DNA of 64,000 bases, taken from the NCBI RefSeq assembly GCF_016920785.2, contig NW_024609879.1, positions 12,277,145-12,341,144 of the forward strand, in the 5' to 3' direction. The translations under genes were made by a program, and so were the position numbers. Source of the stretch: Ixodes scapularis. Its lineage: Eukaryota > Arthropoda > Arachnida > Ixodida > Ixodidae. Positions 30,178-39,789 of the stretch are shown one piece after another. The notes below the pieces were generated by a model, which did no database searches, was not told the origin of the DNA, and saw only the letters and a program-made list of their open reading frames with translations. Positions within the stretch are counted from its first letter, which is position 1. The number at the start of each line of letters is the position of its first letter.

Positions 30178-30453
30178 CGCGCGTCGCATTATGGAAAACG
30201 TCACATAATGCAACGCATGGTACATTATGCAACGCGCGTTGGATTATGGCGCGTTTCGCATAATGCGACGTTTTCCTTAATGCGACAGTGACGTCACACG
30301 TGACATCACCAGCGATGTCACGTGTGACGCCACGAGTCCCGCGCCTTGCATTATGGGACGTTTTATCATAATGCACCGCCCGGTTACGCCGACGCCGACG
30401 GCGACGCCAACGCCGCTCATGTCGGAAACTTGGCGCCTAAGAGCTACGCGTTT
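30178..30453 (+). repeat. CRE/E-box palindrome repeat, copy 3 (3' part)
   Basis: Ends GGCGCCTAAGAGCTACGCG, matching the right terminus of the full copy, preceded by the GGTTACGCCGACGCCGACGG module also found in the other copies. It has TGACGTCA once, ACGTGACATCA and CACGTGTGACG variants, and a run of GCATTATG/CATAATGC palindromic words not seen in the other copies. The left terminus is missing. Confidence 0.65.
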
Positions 30454-32687
30454 AAAGGGACTATGAAATGACCTCTTTACTTTTGCCAGATAACTTTTAC
30501 ATTAAACCTTCAACGTTCTCTGAATGCCGAACCGGCATCCGTTTTCGTCTCGGTTCATTAGCTTCTATACAAAAATTAGTGAAATATCGACTTTTCCTTT
30601 CTCTCCAACTGACCGCAAAACAAGTTGCGGCGTAATTTTGACGGTTGTGACGTACGCTTGGACAGGAACCAGAAGTTCTCTCGCCAGTAGGAGAACGGGA
30701 GCGTTAGTGGAGGCGAGTTGGGGATGCACCGGTAGGTTTTACTGCGCCGGTGTCACCGACGTATTTTCTGAGTCTGCGCCTCTCATCGCCGCGATAGCCA
30801 TGGACACATCGCAGCTGATCGAAATTCAATGAGATATGTTGCGCTACAGCGACAGCATGAACTAGTCTCATACGCCGGAATGCCTGTTGGGAAGTGCGGC
30901 GAGTCTTCCGGTGAAGATTCGAGAAGTCAACCCGTTTGTCATTGTCGGTAAAAGGCGAGCCGTGCCATTCGTTTGGAAAGCGACGTAGATGGAAACAAAT
31001 TGCCATGGCGCTTTTTGCGGCCTCGGAGATGCAGGAGCGAGCTGATCTTAAAAAAAGATACATTTGAACTACGAGTGTCAGCAAGAGCGACGTAAATACC
31101 TGCGCACACTCGGAGCGGACGCGTGCCTCTGAAGGAAGTGCTGTAGTCGCGCTGTTGGTAAGCGCTTCGGGACCGATCTTTTACGATTGCAACTCGATAC
31201 TGACGTGACACTCGGCAAAGGAAGGTTGGAGCGGCATTGCACATAGCTCCCAGGAACTGTTATAGCTCGACAGTGGCGTGCAGTCGTGTCAGAAGAAAAA
31301 TGGCATACTAATAACGAAGTGTGCATACCGTGTTACGAAGGTGATCCATACGGTGTTTATTCGAGCCCTATATCACACAAAACAAGAAGATAGAATCGAC
31401 GAGAGTCCCTTTTCGACGACAGTGTCCGTCAACACTGCCTCGGAAAAAAAGATGATAATGAGAAGAGACTGACTTTACCTGTGAATCTAAAATTGAGGTC
31501 AGCAATCGAACTATAATACGGGAGGGGTCCACAAGGAGTCACGCGGGCATATCTCATTCAGCACGACAGCCGGTCGTGGGTAGACGGTCTTGGCCGAGTA
31601 CCGTCGAAGCAACGCTGCGCAGAGTCGGAGTGCGTGCTAGGCCTATATTCTGCCGGCTTGCTTGGTCGGGGTCGGTGGATTCGTGGACGTTGCAGATTTT
31701 CTCGGGTGTTTGTGGATCCAGCGTTCGTCGTGGTCTGGTTCAAGTACTTCTTTCATGCTGCTTGAACTCGGGACGTGCGAGAAGAACACGTAGAAAAATA
31801 AACGTTCGTTGGTCGTCGCGACCAACGACGCGTCGGCCCTTCTGCGCAGGCGCAGTAGGGTCTTTTTCTTGCTTCGTTTACAAAAGATAGATGGAGCTTG
31901 GCTCTCAGCATTATCGAATTTGGCAGTTTTCGTCAAATCTCTAATTATGCTAAAAAATGTGAATCTGAATAATATTTAACAAAAACTTTTAGGAAACATT
32001 CGCCGGCTATTTATTGTTTATGATCGCGGTGCTGGTGAGGTAGGCTCTTACCCAATTGGCGACGTGGATTCGGTTGACGTCCTGCGATTTCACTGATGCA
32101 TCGCAGTGAAAAGGCAGAAAGCTTTCGAAGGAAAGAAGGCACAAAAGAGTCCAGTATTCTTTTAAAAGTTCTATAGCGAATAATTTTTTTGGCTGCCTAT
32201 TTGTTTGTTATGGTGTTTCATTTTAACCATTTTTTACGACGCGCGGTTGATGAAATTCGATTTCAGAATCGCATCATGGTCACTTTAATCGGAACGTTCA
32301 GTTCAAGGTCTTTCAGTTGGAGTAGAAGAAATCGGGTCACAGCTCCCTGCATGATCCTTTTTCTATTACTACTACACAAGATGGGCAACTGTCTTTATGA
32401 GTTTTTGCAGTAAAAAACACTTCCAATTGGACACTTTTTGCAGCGGTATTCTATTTCGTCAGTTGAATTAAGTCCATTCTCTTGCAGAGTTGGAGAGTCT
32501 TTACTTTTATCACTTTTGGTTGAAACGCTTCCAAGCAGTTCAAATTGTTGTCAAGTGCCAAACGCAACAAAACATCCTTCGTTGTCGTCGATCAGCAAGT
32601 TTAACTTGCTTTCTCGCGCTGCGTTAAGGTAAGACTACGAGAGCAAGACCTTCCTCTACATTCGTCACCATCAGGACATCTAGCCAT
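30454..32687. other. no gene recognised
   Basis: Minus-strand open frames between 30704 and 31326 and both-strand frames at 31576-31936 overlap one another and lack motifs. GTTGGTCGTCGCGACCAAC at 31812-31830 is a perfect 19-bp palindrome (9-bp arms) in sequence otherwise without repeats. Confidence 0.4.
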
Positions 32688-32780
32688 ACATGTCAGAGAG
32701 AGTAAATGCGCTCCTCTGTTTAATAAAACAAAAGTTCTCAATAACTTTCGGAACAAGAAAAACAGAAAAATTTAAGAGGC
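32688..32780 (+). repeat. fragment of the tRNA-Thr-headed SINE body
   Basis: Matches the body of the SINE at 27647-27918 in the opposite orientation: TCAGAGAGAGTAAATGC, CTCCTCTGTTTAATAAA and ACTTTCGGAACAAGA. The tRNA-like head is absent. Confidence 0.6.
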
Positions 32781-32879
32781 AAAAGCCATGTAATGAAAAA
32801 ATGAGACACGAGCTTTAGCACACCATCAATAAGGCTGTCCGAAAAAAAGATAAAGTACATCAACCTTTTTTTTATAATT

Positions 32880-33130
32880 AGGCTGCTTTTCTTTTTATAT
32901 CGCTCTCCCTTTTCAATTTAATTTCCTGAGGTTTTTATTTTAAATTTTCAAATATTTTTGAAATAATTTGTGCGAATGTGTTTAGCATTTTATGTCTTCT
33001 TTCGTTTTCGACTTTCCCTTATCATGCCTTAAACTATCAGCTGATAGTAAGCGCTTGTACTGTTTGTATTTTTGTTCTGTCCTTGCCCTTTGCGTTTTTG
33101 TATTTAAGATAGCCAACTGGCCAAAAATTT
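32880..33130 (+). repeat. copy of the LINE 3' repeat seen at 25.5-26.1 kb
   Basis: Shares GATAGTAAGCGCTT and neighbouring words with the minus-strand block near 25980. AT-rich, non-coding. Confidence 0.5.
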
Positions 33131-33453
33131 CATTTTAATCTAGTATCTTAAAGAACGCAAAAGTTGCACAAATGTTTCAGTAGTTTTTTCAGCATTCCCA
33201 GGTAGATTAGGTTCATTAAAGGCTCGGATCATTTATTGAAAAAAAAGGTATATTATAATTTTTACATATTTTTCCCGTATAGTGTATACCCTCTGAAGAT
33301 CTTTAACCTCCTCATGCGCCATACGTTTTTTTTTCTATCGAGCCACAAGTTCAAAATAAAAACGTATTTATTGTTTATAGTCGTCACATGCATCTTAAAG
33401 TTAAAAATATAAGATCTGGAGTCTTCTCGCTTCATCTTCTAGTTCTAACCTTT

Positions 33454-33927
33454 CTAATATTTTTCAAATACAGTGTTGTTTATTATATGTTTTAAAATTC
33501 TCTCGATTGATTTTTGTATTCTATCGCGAAGAGTGCCCATATGAAGTTTTTTTTTTAATTTGTGTGTGTTTTTTTTAATTTGTAATTGTTCAGATGACCA
33601 TATTGAAGTACACCCATCTTGTAAAATAGGTTCTGATAAAGGTCTGAACACTAGTAATCTTATCTTCATACTACACAAACATCTTTTCTAAAAATAAATA
33701 TGCGGAAATTGCGGACACCTTTTTAGTTACATATTCAACGTGTTTCTTCCATGACAGGTGTTCGTCAACGTTAAAACCTAAGCATTCGACCGATTCATCA
33801 TAAGGCAAAGGTTCACAATGACAATTCACACACTTAGACAAATGAAGTAAAATGTAGGTCACAATAAAATTTGTATTTGAGCATTGCGTAGGCAAATAAG
33901 CTTTTTTTGACCACATGTTTTGATAGA
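33454..33927 (-). pseudogene. LINE RT thumb and C-terminal fragment
   Basis: Two overlapping minus frames (33671-33988, 33454-33678) read the segment after the RT palm of CR1/Jockey-type LINEs: Leu-Gly-Phe-Asn-Val-Asp-Glu-His-Leu-Ser-Trp-Lys-Lys-His-Val, then Tyr-Val-Thr-Lys-Lys-Val. A helical stretch follows with Arg-Pro-Leu-Ser-Glu-Pro-Ile-Leu in the second frame. The catalytic palm is not here but at 44287-45000, on the other side of the Penelope block and in the same orientation. It begins at the Penelope tail junction at 33928. Confidence 0.7.
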
Positions 33928-33975
33928 TATTAAAAAAATTCGAACACCAACCAAGCCCTTCGGTAGGGACCCAAC

Positions 33976-34005
33976 GTTTCAAGGCCAATTCGGCTTCTTC
34001 TTCAG
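33976..34005 (-). ncRNA. Penelope tail stem-loop (hammerhead-like core?)
   Basis: CTGAAGA, then a stem of about 6 bp (AGGCC with GGCCT, loop GAATT), then GAAAC. CUGANGA and GAAA flanking stem II are the two conserved halves of hammerhead ribozymes, and hammerheads are reported from Penelope-like elements. One extra base lies between the first half and the stem, and no cleavage triplet with flanking stems was established. Confidence 0.3.
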
Positions 34006-34087
34006 GGGCGACTACGGCTATGGCCGTTGAGGAGCAGTGTCCTTTTCTTTTTCTTCTACGGCGTGTGTCTGGTCTTCTTCTTCTACG

Positions 34088-35482
34088 CCCTATTGAAAAA
34101 ACCAGCTTAAGCTGGTCCCAGCTTCAAGCTGGGTTATTGCCCCAGCATGCCCAGCTTGGCATGCTGGTCATGCTGGTTGATCTGGTCATACTGGTCATGA
34201 TGGTTGATCTGGTCCCAGCTTCAAGCTGGGTTATTGCCCCAGCATGCCCAGTTTGGCATGCTGGTCATGCTGTTAAACTGGTCATGCTGGTGAACTTCCC
34301 AACCAGTTTAACCTGTTTAAATTAATACACAGAATAAAAAAGCCAAGCTCGTCAGAAAAGCCAACTCGGCATCCAATTTATTATTTTCGTACTTGCGGCA
34401 GCCTCACATGAACTCAAATGCTACACATCCTCGGCGCTGACACAGTACTAACCGACGCACAGATTCTCGGTGCAAATTGTCTACAATGTTAATAAAACCA
34501 GATTGCTTATCTCTCAACACGAAAAAAATACTAGACACAGGCCAAAAACAGGCAATAGCAGACGAAAATACTACACGGACGAGAGAAGCGAACCTGGGTC
34601 CCGCCAGCGATGGGGGCGAAGCGGCAACTTGCGTGGTCGGCAGAGGCGAGGAAATCCGTGTGGCTTGGATGGCATTGGCGATACTCCTCGGCACCGCCGT
34701 CATTCTTGGGCACACACACGTTCGAAGACACGAAGCGACGCCGCAGTCGGGACGTCTGACATCTTCCCGCACTGAACGGACTGCCGCTCGCTGTCTTCTC
34801 AAAACCCGCTTCGCTTGCACCGTCGTTCAACTAGTCTCCAAACAACGCGCACACAGCCGTCCCTTCGATCTGCCCTCTGCCCAAGCTATCCAAACGCGTC
34901 TTCGATTCTCCGTTTCTACCACTCTCTCTCTCTCTCTCTCTTTTCTCGCACACAAAGGTAGCTTGCAGCGCGCCTGACGCGCCCGGTGGTCTACCAAAAA
35001 CGAGAGGACAAAGAACAGGACGTGGCCTCGTTCCAGCAGCCGACCTTGTCGCGCGCGCTCCCAGCAATGCCAGTTCGGCTATCTCTAGCCGACCTTGGCG
35101 TGCGCGCTCCCAGCATGACCAGCTTGACCACCACGATTATTATTTCGACCAGATTCACCAGCTTGTCTCCCAGCATGACCAGCTCGTCTCCCAGCTTGAC
35201 CACATTGGCTCCATGGAAAACCAGTTTGACCAGTTAAGACCAGACTGGCTCCCAGCTACACCAGATTGAATCTAAAACCAGATTCGAGTGAGACCATGCT
35301 GGTTTTTACTTAGACCAGACTGACCAGCTTAAATTCCAGCTTGCCCAGCTTAAACCAGCTTGATTGCCAGCTAAACCAGTTTAATTACCACATTGACCAG
35401 TTTGACCACCTTGATTACCAGCTTGACCACCTTAATTACCAGCTTGACCAGTTTGATTTTCATGCTGGTTTTTCCAATAGGG
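34088..35482. mobile_element. CCCTATTG element, copy 1 (1395 bp, 2-bp TSD)
   Basis: Termini CCCTATTGAAAAAACCAGC (34088) and GCTGGTTTTTCCAATAGGG (35482) are inverted, with one indel. It is flanked by CG on both sides (34086-34087, 35483-35484). The uninterrupted Penelope copy B has a single CG at the same point (rc of 44096-44099), proving an insertion with a 2-bp duplication. Subterminal regions are arrays of CCAGCTTGACCAGC-type words on the right and of inverted GCTGG words on the left. The core (34326-34990) is unique sequence shared with the second copy at 49743-51215. No transposase. Confidence 0.85.
34531..34830 (-). CDS. 99-codon ORF in the core of the CCCTATTG element
   Basis: Unrecognised. 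The same reading exists in the second element (50302-50586 and 50241-50435) over almost its whole length but is split there by one extra base, so the frame is shared yet broken in one copy. It contains an Arg-rich segment (Arg-Leu-Arg-Arg-Arg-Phe-Val), a central Asn-Asp-Gly-Gly-Ala-Glu-Glu-Tyr-Arg-Gln-Cys stretch and a hydrophobic C-terminus. It could equally be captured non-coding sequence or a gene's 5' end. The first Met at 34830 lies within homologous sequence, so the start is arbitrary. Confidence 0.25.
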   Translation of the reverse strand: MNDGASEAGFEKTASGSPFSAGRCQTSRLRRRFVSSNVCVPKNDGGAEEYRQCHPSHTDFLASADHASCRFAPIAGGTQVRFSRPCSIFVCYCLFLACV

Positions 35483-35484
35483 CG

Positions 35485-36242
35485 GCTCTGTCTTTCTCAA
35501 TAATGTGACGAAGCCCATTCACATAGGCGCATGGTAAAGCCCCTAGATCTCTGTTGATGTTCTGTGGCGTTGTTTGAATGTGCCATGATTCTAGGAACAG
35601 TCCTTTTCGAGGATTTGTCTCAACGTCAACGATGCATGCGTTGTCGAAGTCAATGCGATGGTCCTTGACGTCGCAGTGCTCAGCGACAGCGCTACGCTCG
35701 TGATCAAACTTGCGCACGTCGTTTTTATGTTGACGGATTCTCTTTCTAAAGTTCTTCGTTTCGCCGATGTATGAGGCCGCGCAAACCCTGCACGGAATCT
35801 TATATACAACGCCTTGGGCCCTTTCTTTACCAGGGCGATCTTTTGGGCGTGGCATGAGTCGTCCAAGAGTAGACACAGGTTTGTGCGCTAGTTGGATACC
35901 CTCTTTCGCAAGCACACGTGCCAGTGCCTCGCTTGTTCCGTTGATGTAGGGAAGGCTGATGCGGGAGGTTGGGCGGAAATTCGCACTTAACTGTTGCTGC
36001 ACGCGTCGTCGGTTTCGGCCTACACGGCGGGCAACGCGATGGATGAAGCTGCTCGTGTAGCCGTTTTTCTTAAGGTTAGCAATGACAGTTCGTTCCTCCT
36101 TTCTTTTGTCCTCTTCTGATGAGCAGATGGTCTTTGCCCTGGTTAAGAGTGGCCTGACCACCGACGCCTTATGATTGGCTGGGTGGTTGGATTGAAACTG
36201 GAGGTAGCGTCCAGTGTGCGTCGGTTTTCGGTATAGGTTCAA
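35485..36242 (-). pseudogene. GIY-YIG domain part of Penelope copy A
   Basis: 260 codons open from 36242 to 35460; the last few codons enter the CCCTATTG element. The region from about residue 150 has Tyr-Lys-Ile-Pro-Cys, Ala-Ala-Ser-Tyr-Ile-Gly-Glu-Thr, then Arg-Lys-Arg-Ile-Arg-Gln-His-Lys and a Glu-His-Cys-Asp segment. These are the features of the Penelope GIY-YIG endonuclease, which nicks target DNA for integration. Copy A keeps Tyr-Ile-Gly-Glu where copy B has Tyr-Ile-Gly-Gly. The open frame is intact, but the RT is missing, so it is a partial gene. Confidence 0.8.
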
Positions 36243-36266
36243 GATCTTCTTGATACTTCCGCTTAA

Positions 36267-36843
36267 AAAAAGCCGCCAAAGGACCCTACATCACAAATCC
36301 AGGCAAGAATGAACAAAGTTCTAGCGGACATCTTCAAGAAGCACCCTGATTCAAGAAGCCTCCACCTCCGACTTCTCTGTAGGAATGGATCTGCTCCAGG
36401 TTTGTATGGTCTTCCGAAGATTCACAAGCCTAGCGTTCCTCTTCGGCCTATTGTAGATTTTACCACCTCGCCACTTCGTGCTCTTTTCAACTATCTTCAT
36501 CGCACCTTTTCTCCTCTTGTGGGAAATACGACGACCTATGTGCGCAATTCCAGCGATTTCGTAGAGAAGGTTGCACTATTAAAGTTGAGCGCTGAGGACA
36601 CCATGGTATCGTTCGACGTCATCTCGCTTTTTACAAGTGTTCCTGTTCCCCTGGCAGTCGCCACGGCTAGGAACGCTTTAGAAAAAGACAAAAACCTCAG
36701 CGACAGAACGAACCTCAGCGTGGATGAACTGTGCCGCCTCCTTGAGGTCTGCCTCGACAGTACATATTTCTGCTTTAGGGGGGAGTTCTTCAAGCAGACC
36801 AGTGGAACCGCGATGGGTGCTTCCATCTCCGTCACCACGGCAA
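36267..36843 (+). pseudogene. Penelope RT, N-terminal half and motifs A-B (copy B)
   Basis: Open in one frame from a TAA at 36264-36266 to the insertion point. The TAA stands where the homologous reading expects a residue, so the true protein began further upstream. Seen in order: Gly-Leu-Pro-Lys-Ile-His-Lys-Pro, a hallmark of Penelope RTs; Arg-Pro-Ile-Val-Asp-Phe; Ser-Phe-Asp-Val-Ile-Ser-Leu-Phe-Thr-Ser-Val-Pro (motif A with the catalytic Asp); and Gly-Thr-Ala-Met-Gly-Ala-Ser-Ile-Ser (motif B). The sequence breaks off exactly at the 36844 terminus. The protein would be a cDNA-synthesising polymerase related to telomerase RT. Confidence 0.85.
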
Positions 36844-37189
36844 CCCTTACAGAAATGTCATATATGACCCAGATATATTTGATATAGGGCCGTATATGGG
36901 CATATAAGTAGACATATACGGTCATATATTGCCATACAAGGGCTGAAATCAGGGCAGATATGGTAAGGTGACACCATATATGACGATATATATTGCCAGA
37001 TAAAGTCATATATGGTGCCAGTGGCTGCCATATATGACAGTATAGGATGCCTGATACTCCTGTAGATGGCGCTATATGGTGCCAGTCAACGTGTAGACGC
37101 AGGTAGCACTCCGCGTCGGCCGGTATCGGGACTACGCCGGCCCGCCCATGGTAACAGGATGGCAGCGCCTGGCCATGGGCACCCGGGAG

Positions 37190-37570
37190 CTACCGGCCCC
37201 GGCCGGCGTCGGGGTTTCGTCTTGCTCATTGGCCAGTCCAACCGTAGAAGTTACAGTGACTGGCCGGCATTGGGTTTTTGCTGTCTTTGCTGGCTAGTCT
37301 TTCCTTGGAGGTTCCAGTAACTGGCTGGCATCGGTATTATGCTGCCTTTGATGGCCGGTATTTACGGAAATTCAGTAACTGGCCGGCACCGGTATTTTAC
37401 TGTCTTTGATGGCCAGTATTTACTTGGAAGTTCAGTAACTGGCCGGCATCGGGATTTTCCTGTCTTTGATGGGCAGTATTTACATGGAAGTTCAGTGACC
37501 GGCCGGCATAGGCGCTTTGCTGTTTGCAGGCTGGCGAGCCCCGGGAACTTCCGTTTACTGACGGGCATCG
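37190..37570. repeat. 60-bp tandem repeat, about six units
   Basis: ACTGGCCGGCATCGG recurs at about 37259, 37320, 37379, 37439 and 37498, a period of 60 bp, with an older unit near 37195. Each unit also has GCTGTCTTTGATGGCCAGT. It lies within the 6.26-kb element, close to its left end. Confidence 0.85.
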
Positions 37571-37794
37571 TTCTATTTTTTTTGCCTTTTTTTACAATGC
37601 AGTCACGTCACTGAGATTCCGACGAACTGCGGCGATTCATATGTAGCGAGTGGAAATGTTTGCGTTGATCAATCCTTCGTAAATGACTGTCGACGCTGGC
37701 GAATTTGATCTCACCATGGCAAGGCTGACGTGTTTAATCGCGAAAACGCGAAAAAAAAAAAACAACGCCGTGAGGAAAATTTGCAGTCCAGGAT

Positions 37795-38690
37795 TTGAGA
37801 ATCTGACCCCCTACGCCACGAAAATGAAATTTTACAACGCCGAACGACACTTTTTTCAGGGAGTTAGTTTAATTAGATGTACTATACTTAAGGTCTGGCG
37901 TTATACGCAGGTGTTTGACTCTGATAAAAAATAAAAACGGTATAGCGGAGCCTCGAATCAAAAAAGAAAAAAGACCTGGCATGATTGAGCACGCGCTTTG
38001 AGCTACAAAACAATAATAAACATTACTTTCCAGGAACTAGAAAAGTAAGAGATGTGTTTATTGCTTATGACGCTACGAGAGGTACATAAATCTTCTGAGA
38101 GGTCATTTTAATGGTGATTTTAATCTAGTGTGAAAATATGCTATTTCAGGCAGGAATTGACTGTTTTATGTGGTAGTTACCATATAAAACGATCATCTAA
38201 GAGAAATATTTTAAATCTTCACATAGGCCAAACGGTATCTGTCTCTTTAATAGCTTATGTTATACGACATACCGTACCAGAGGAACGCGAATATAAAAAC
38301 TTTTTTTCTTTACTCAAAAAAAACGACAAACACCAATGCGTTCTTGATGTACACACTGCTGGGTTTGTGAATGTGACCCCTTGACACTACGAAAAATAAA
38401 TGTCACAATGCCGAACGATAGCATTTCTGAAAGCTAGTTTAATTATCCGCGCTGTACTTGAATCTCAGGAATAGAAAAAGTGTTTAGGCCTAACCATAAG
38501 TAAAACTGCGGAGCGCAACCTGTATAAGTAAGACCTGGCGGAACGCGGGGAATAGCGCTGATCTACCATAACAAAATTAAATACTACTTTCCGGAAGTCA
38601 GAAAATTAAGAAACGTGCTTATGAGCTATGAGCTCAACTAAATTACTGCCTTAAAATGGCGGTATTTTTGTTTCAATAGTGGGTGAAGAT
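37795..38690. repeat. diverged tandem duplication, unit about 570 bp
   Basis: Landmarks at 37796 (GAGAATCTGACCCC), 37836 (ACAACGCCGAACGA), 37866 (TAGTTTAATTA) and 37974 (GACCTGGC) recur in order at about 38367, 38410, 38434 and 38530, with heavy divergence. The second unit breaks off near 38690. Non-coding. Confidence 0.55.
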
Positions 38691-38984
38691 GGACCGCTTT
38701 CATGACAAACTTTGGCTTCATCACTGTGGCAGTTTTATCACTTACATTTTCCCATTTTTCTCTAAATGTACCCATTATTATTAATTGCATTTCTTCGTTG
38801 AAAGGGCTTGCGCTGTTTGCCTACTACACTGACCCACCTATTAGCACGGAGGGAGCGAATCATACCGGCAAAACAAGAGGGACAGGGTTTCTGAATTGCA
38901 TCAATTCAAATGTGGGCTCGCACTTTTTATTTTCACCTTCTGCGTGATTGTTACCCCGAAGAATGGTGCCGACGGAAGCATACA

Positions 38985-39395
38985 CATAGAAAATATTTAA
39001 AATATAAAAAACTAATACACAAAGGTGAAAAAAATTTTAAAATAATAAAAACAATTTTAAAATGGTGAGAGAAAAATATAAATAATAAAAAGTAATACAA
39101 AAAGATGAGAAAAAATATTTAAAATAAAAACTAATACAAAGAGGTGAGAAAAAATATTTAAAATAATACAAAATATAATATAAAATATTACGAAATAAAA
39201 TAAAACAAAATACAAAAAGGTGAGAAAAAAATATTAAAAATAATAAGAATGAATACGAACAGCTGAGAAAAAACATTTAAAATTAAAAAACACTGTAAGA
39301 AAACAAGTTGAGCTTACCGCGATTCGAACCAACGACCACCAGCTCAGAAAACCAGAGCGTCAACACACTACGCTATCAAATGATCTCCGCTCCTT
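38985..39395 (-). repeat. tRNA-like unit followed by an AT-rich tandem tail
   Basis: On the minus strand, 39395-39305 has an A-box-like TAGCGTAGTGTG and a near-perfect B-box GGTTCGAATC about 45 bp apart. Downstream lies an array of roughly 45-60 bp units built on GGTGAGAAAAAATATTTAAA (plus-strand reading) to about 38985. The tRNA arms are only partly paired, so I read it as a SINE-type or tRNA-derived repeat and not as a working tRNA. Confidence 0.5.
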
Positions 39396-39789
39396 TTCTA
39401 GAAGGTTGCATTTCCGCTGAATTAGTCTCTCATCATTGCAGGCTTAGTTTTGTATTTATTATTTTGCAACATGTTCAGCACTTATTCATAATATTGTCGC
39501 AAAATTGACATGCGAAATAATTTATTATTTCTGTGTCTTTTATGAGTTTTATAATGCAGTTTGCTGATCGTTTTATTTCAAACGTGTTGAAGATACGAAT
39601 ACAATGCCATCGAAGCAACGGCCTCTCTTTCGCACGTTTTGCCGGCCGTGTGCGTTTGAATGCCTCTGATCACGGCCGGCTAACGGTCCAATTACCCGAT
39701 TAGTGGTGATGCGTGGAGTTTGCTTTAGTTTCAAATCTGTCCGACGAAGACGGAAGCGACTGTGGGACCTGGAACTACGTCAAATCTGC

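Larger units (their letters stand above)
33928..36242 (-). mobile_element. Penelope copy A (5'-truncated, inverted), split by a DNA element
   Basis: Two minus-strand parts, 36242-35485 and 34085-33928, are contiguous Penelope sequence when 34086-35482 is removed. The order matches copy B at 43103-44286 base by base with few differences. Part one encodes the region before the GIY-YIG domain and the domain itself. Part two is the tail with its stem-loop and GAAACG. The RT is absent. Copy A meets the 5' end of copy B head to head at 36242/36243, an arrangement known from Penelope elements, whose copies are often preceded by an inverted partial copy. Confidence 0.85.

Noticed and set aside
29960..30263. 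Leu/Ser/Pro-rich ORFs
   Set aside because: They are direct translations of a CCT/CTC-rich tract in several frames.
31576..31936. ORFs around a GTTGGTCGTCGCGACCAAC palindrome as a gene
   Set aside because: Overlapping frames on both strands and no motif; the palindrome alone does not indicate function.
34020..34325. ORF with Met-Leu-Val-Asp-Leu-Val repeats, and similar at 49736-49997
   Set aside because: Translation of the CCAGC/GCTGG arrays of the CCCTATTG element.
34404..34977. Several long overlapping ORFs in the CCCTATTG core as real genes
   Set aside because: Open frames on both strands come from GC-rich composition; only the 99-codon minus reading is shared by both copies, and even that is broken in one.
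37190..37570. CRISPR array
   Set aside because: The 60-bp units are tandem without unique spacers, and the context is an animal transposon; the same holds for the 196-bp satellite.
39037..39276. Phe/Leu/Tyr-rich ORF resembling a membrane protein
   Set aside because: Translation of AT-rich tandem repeats.
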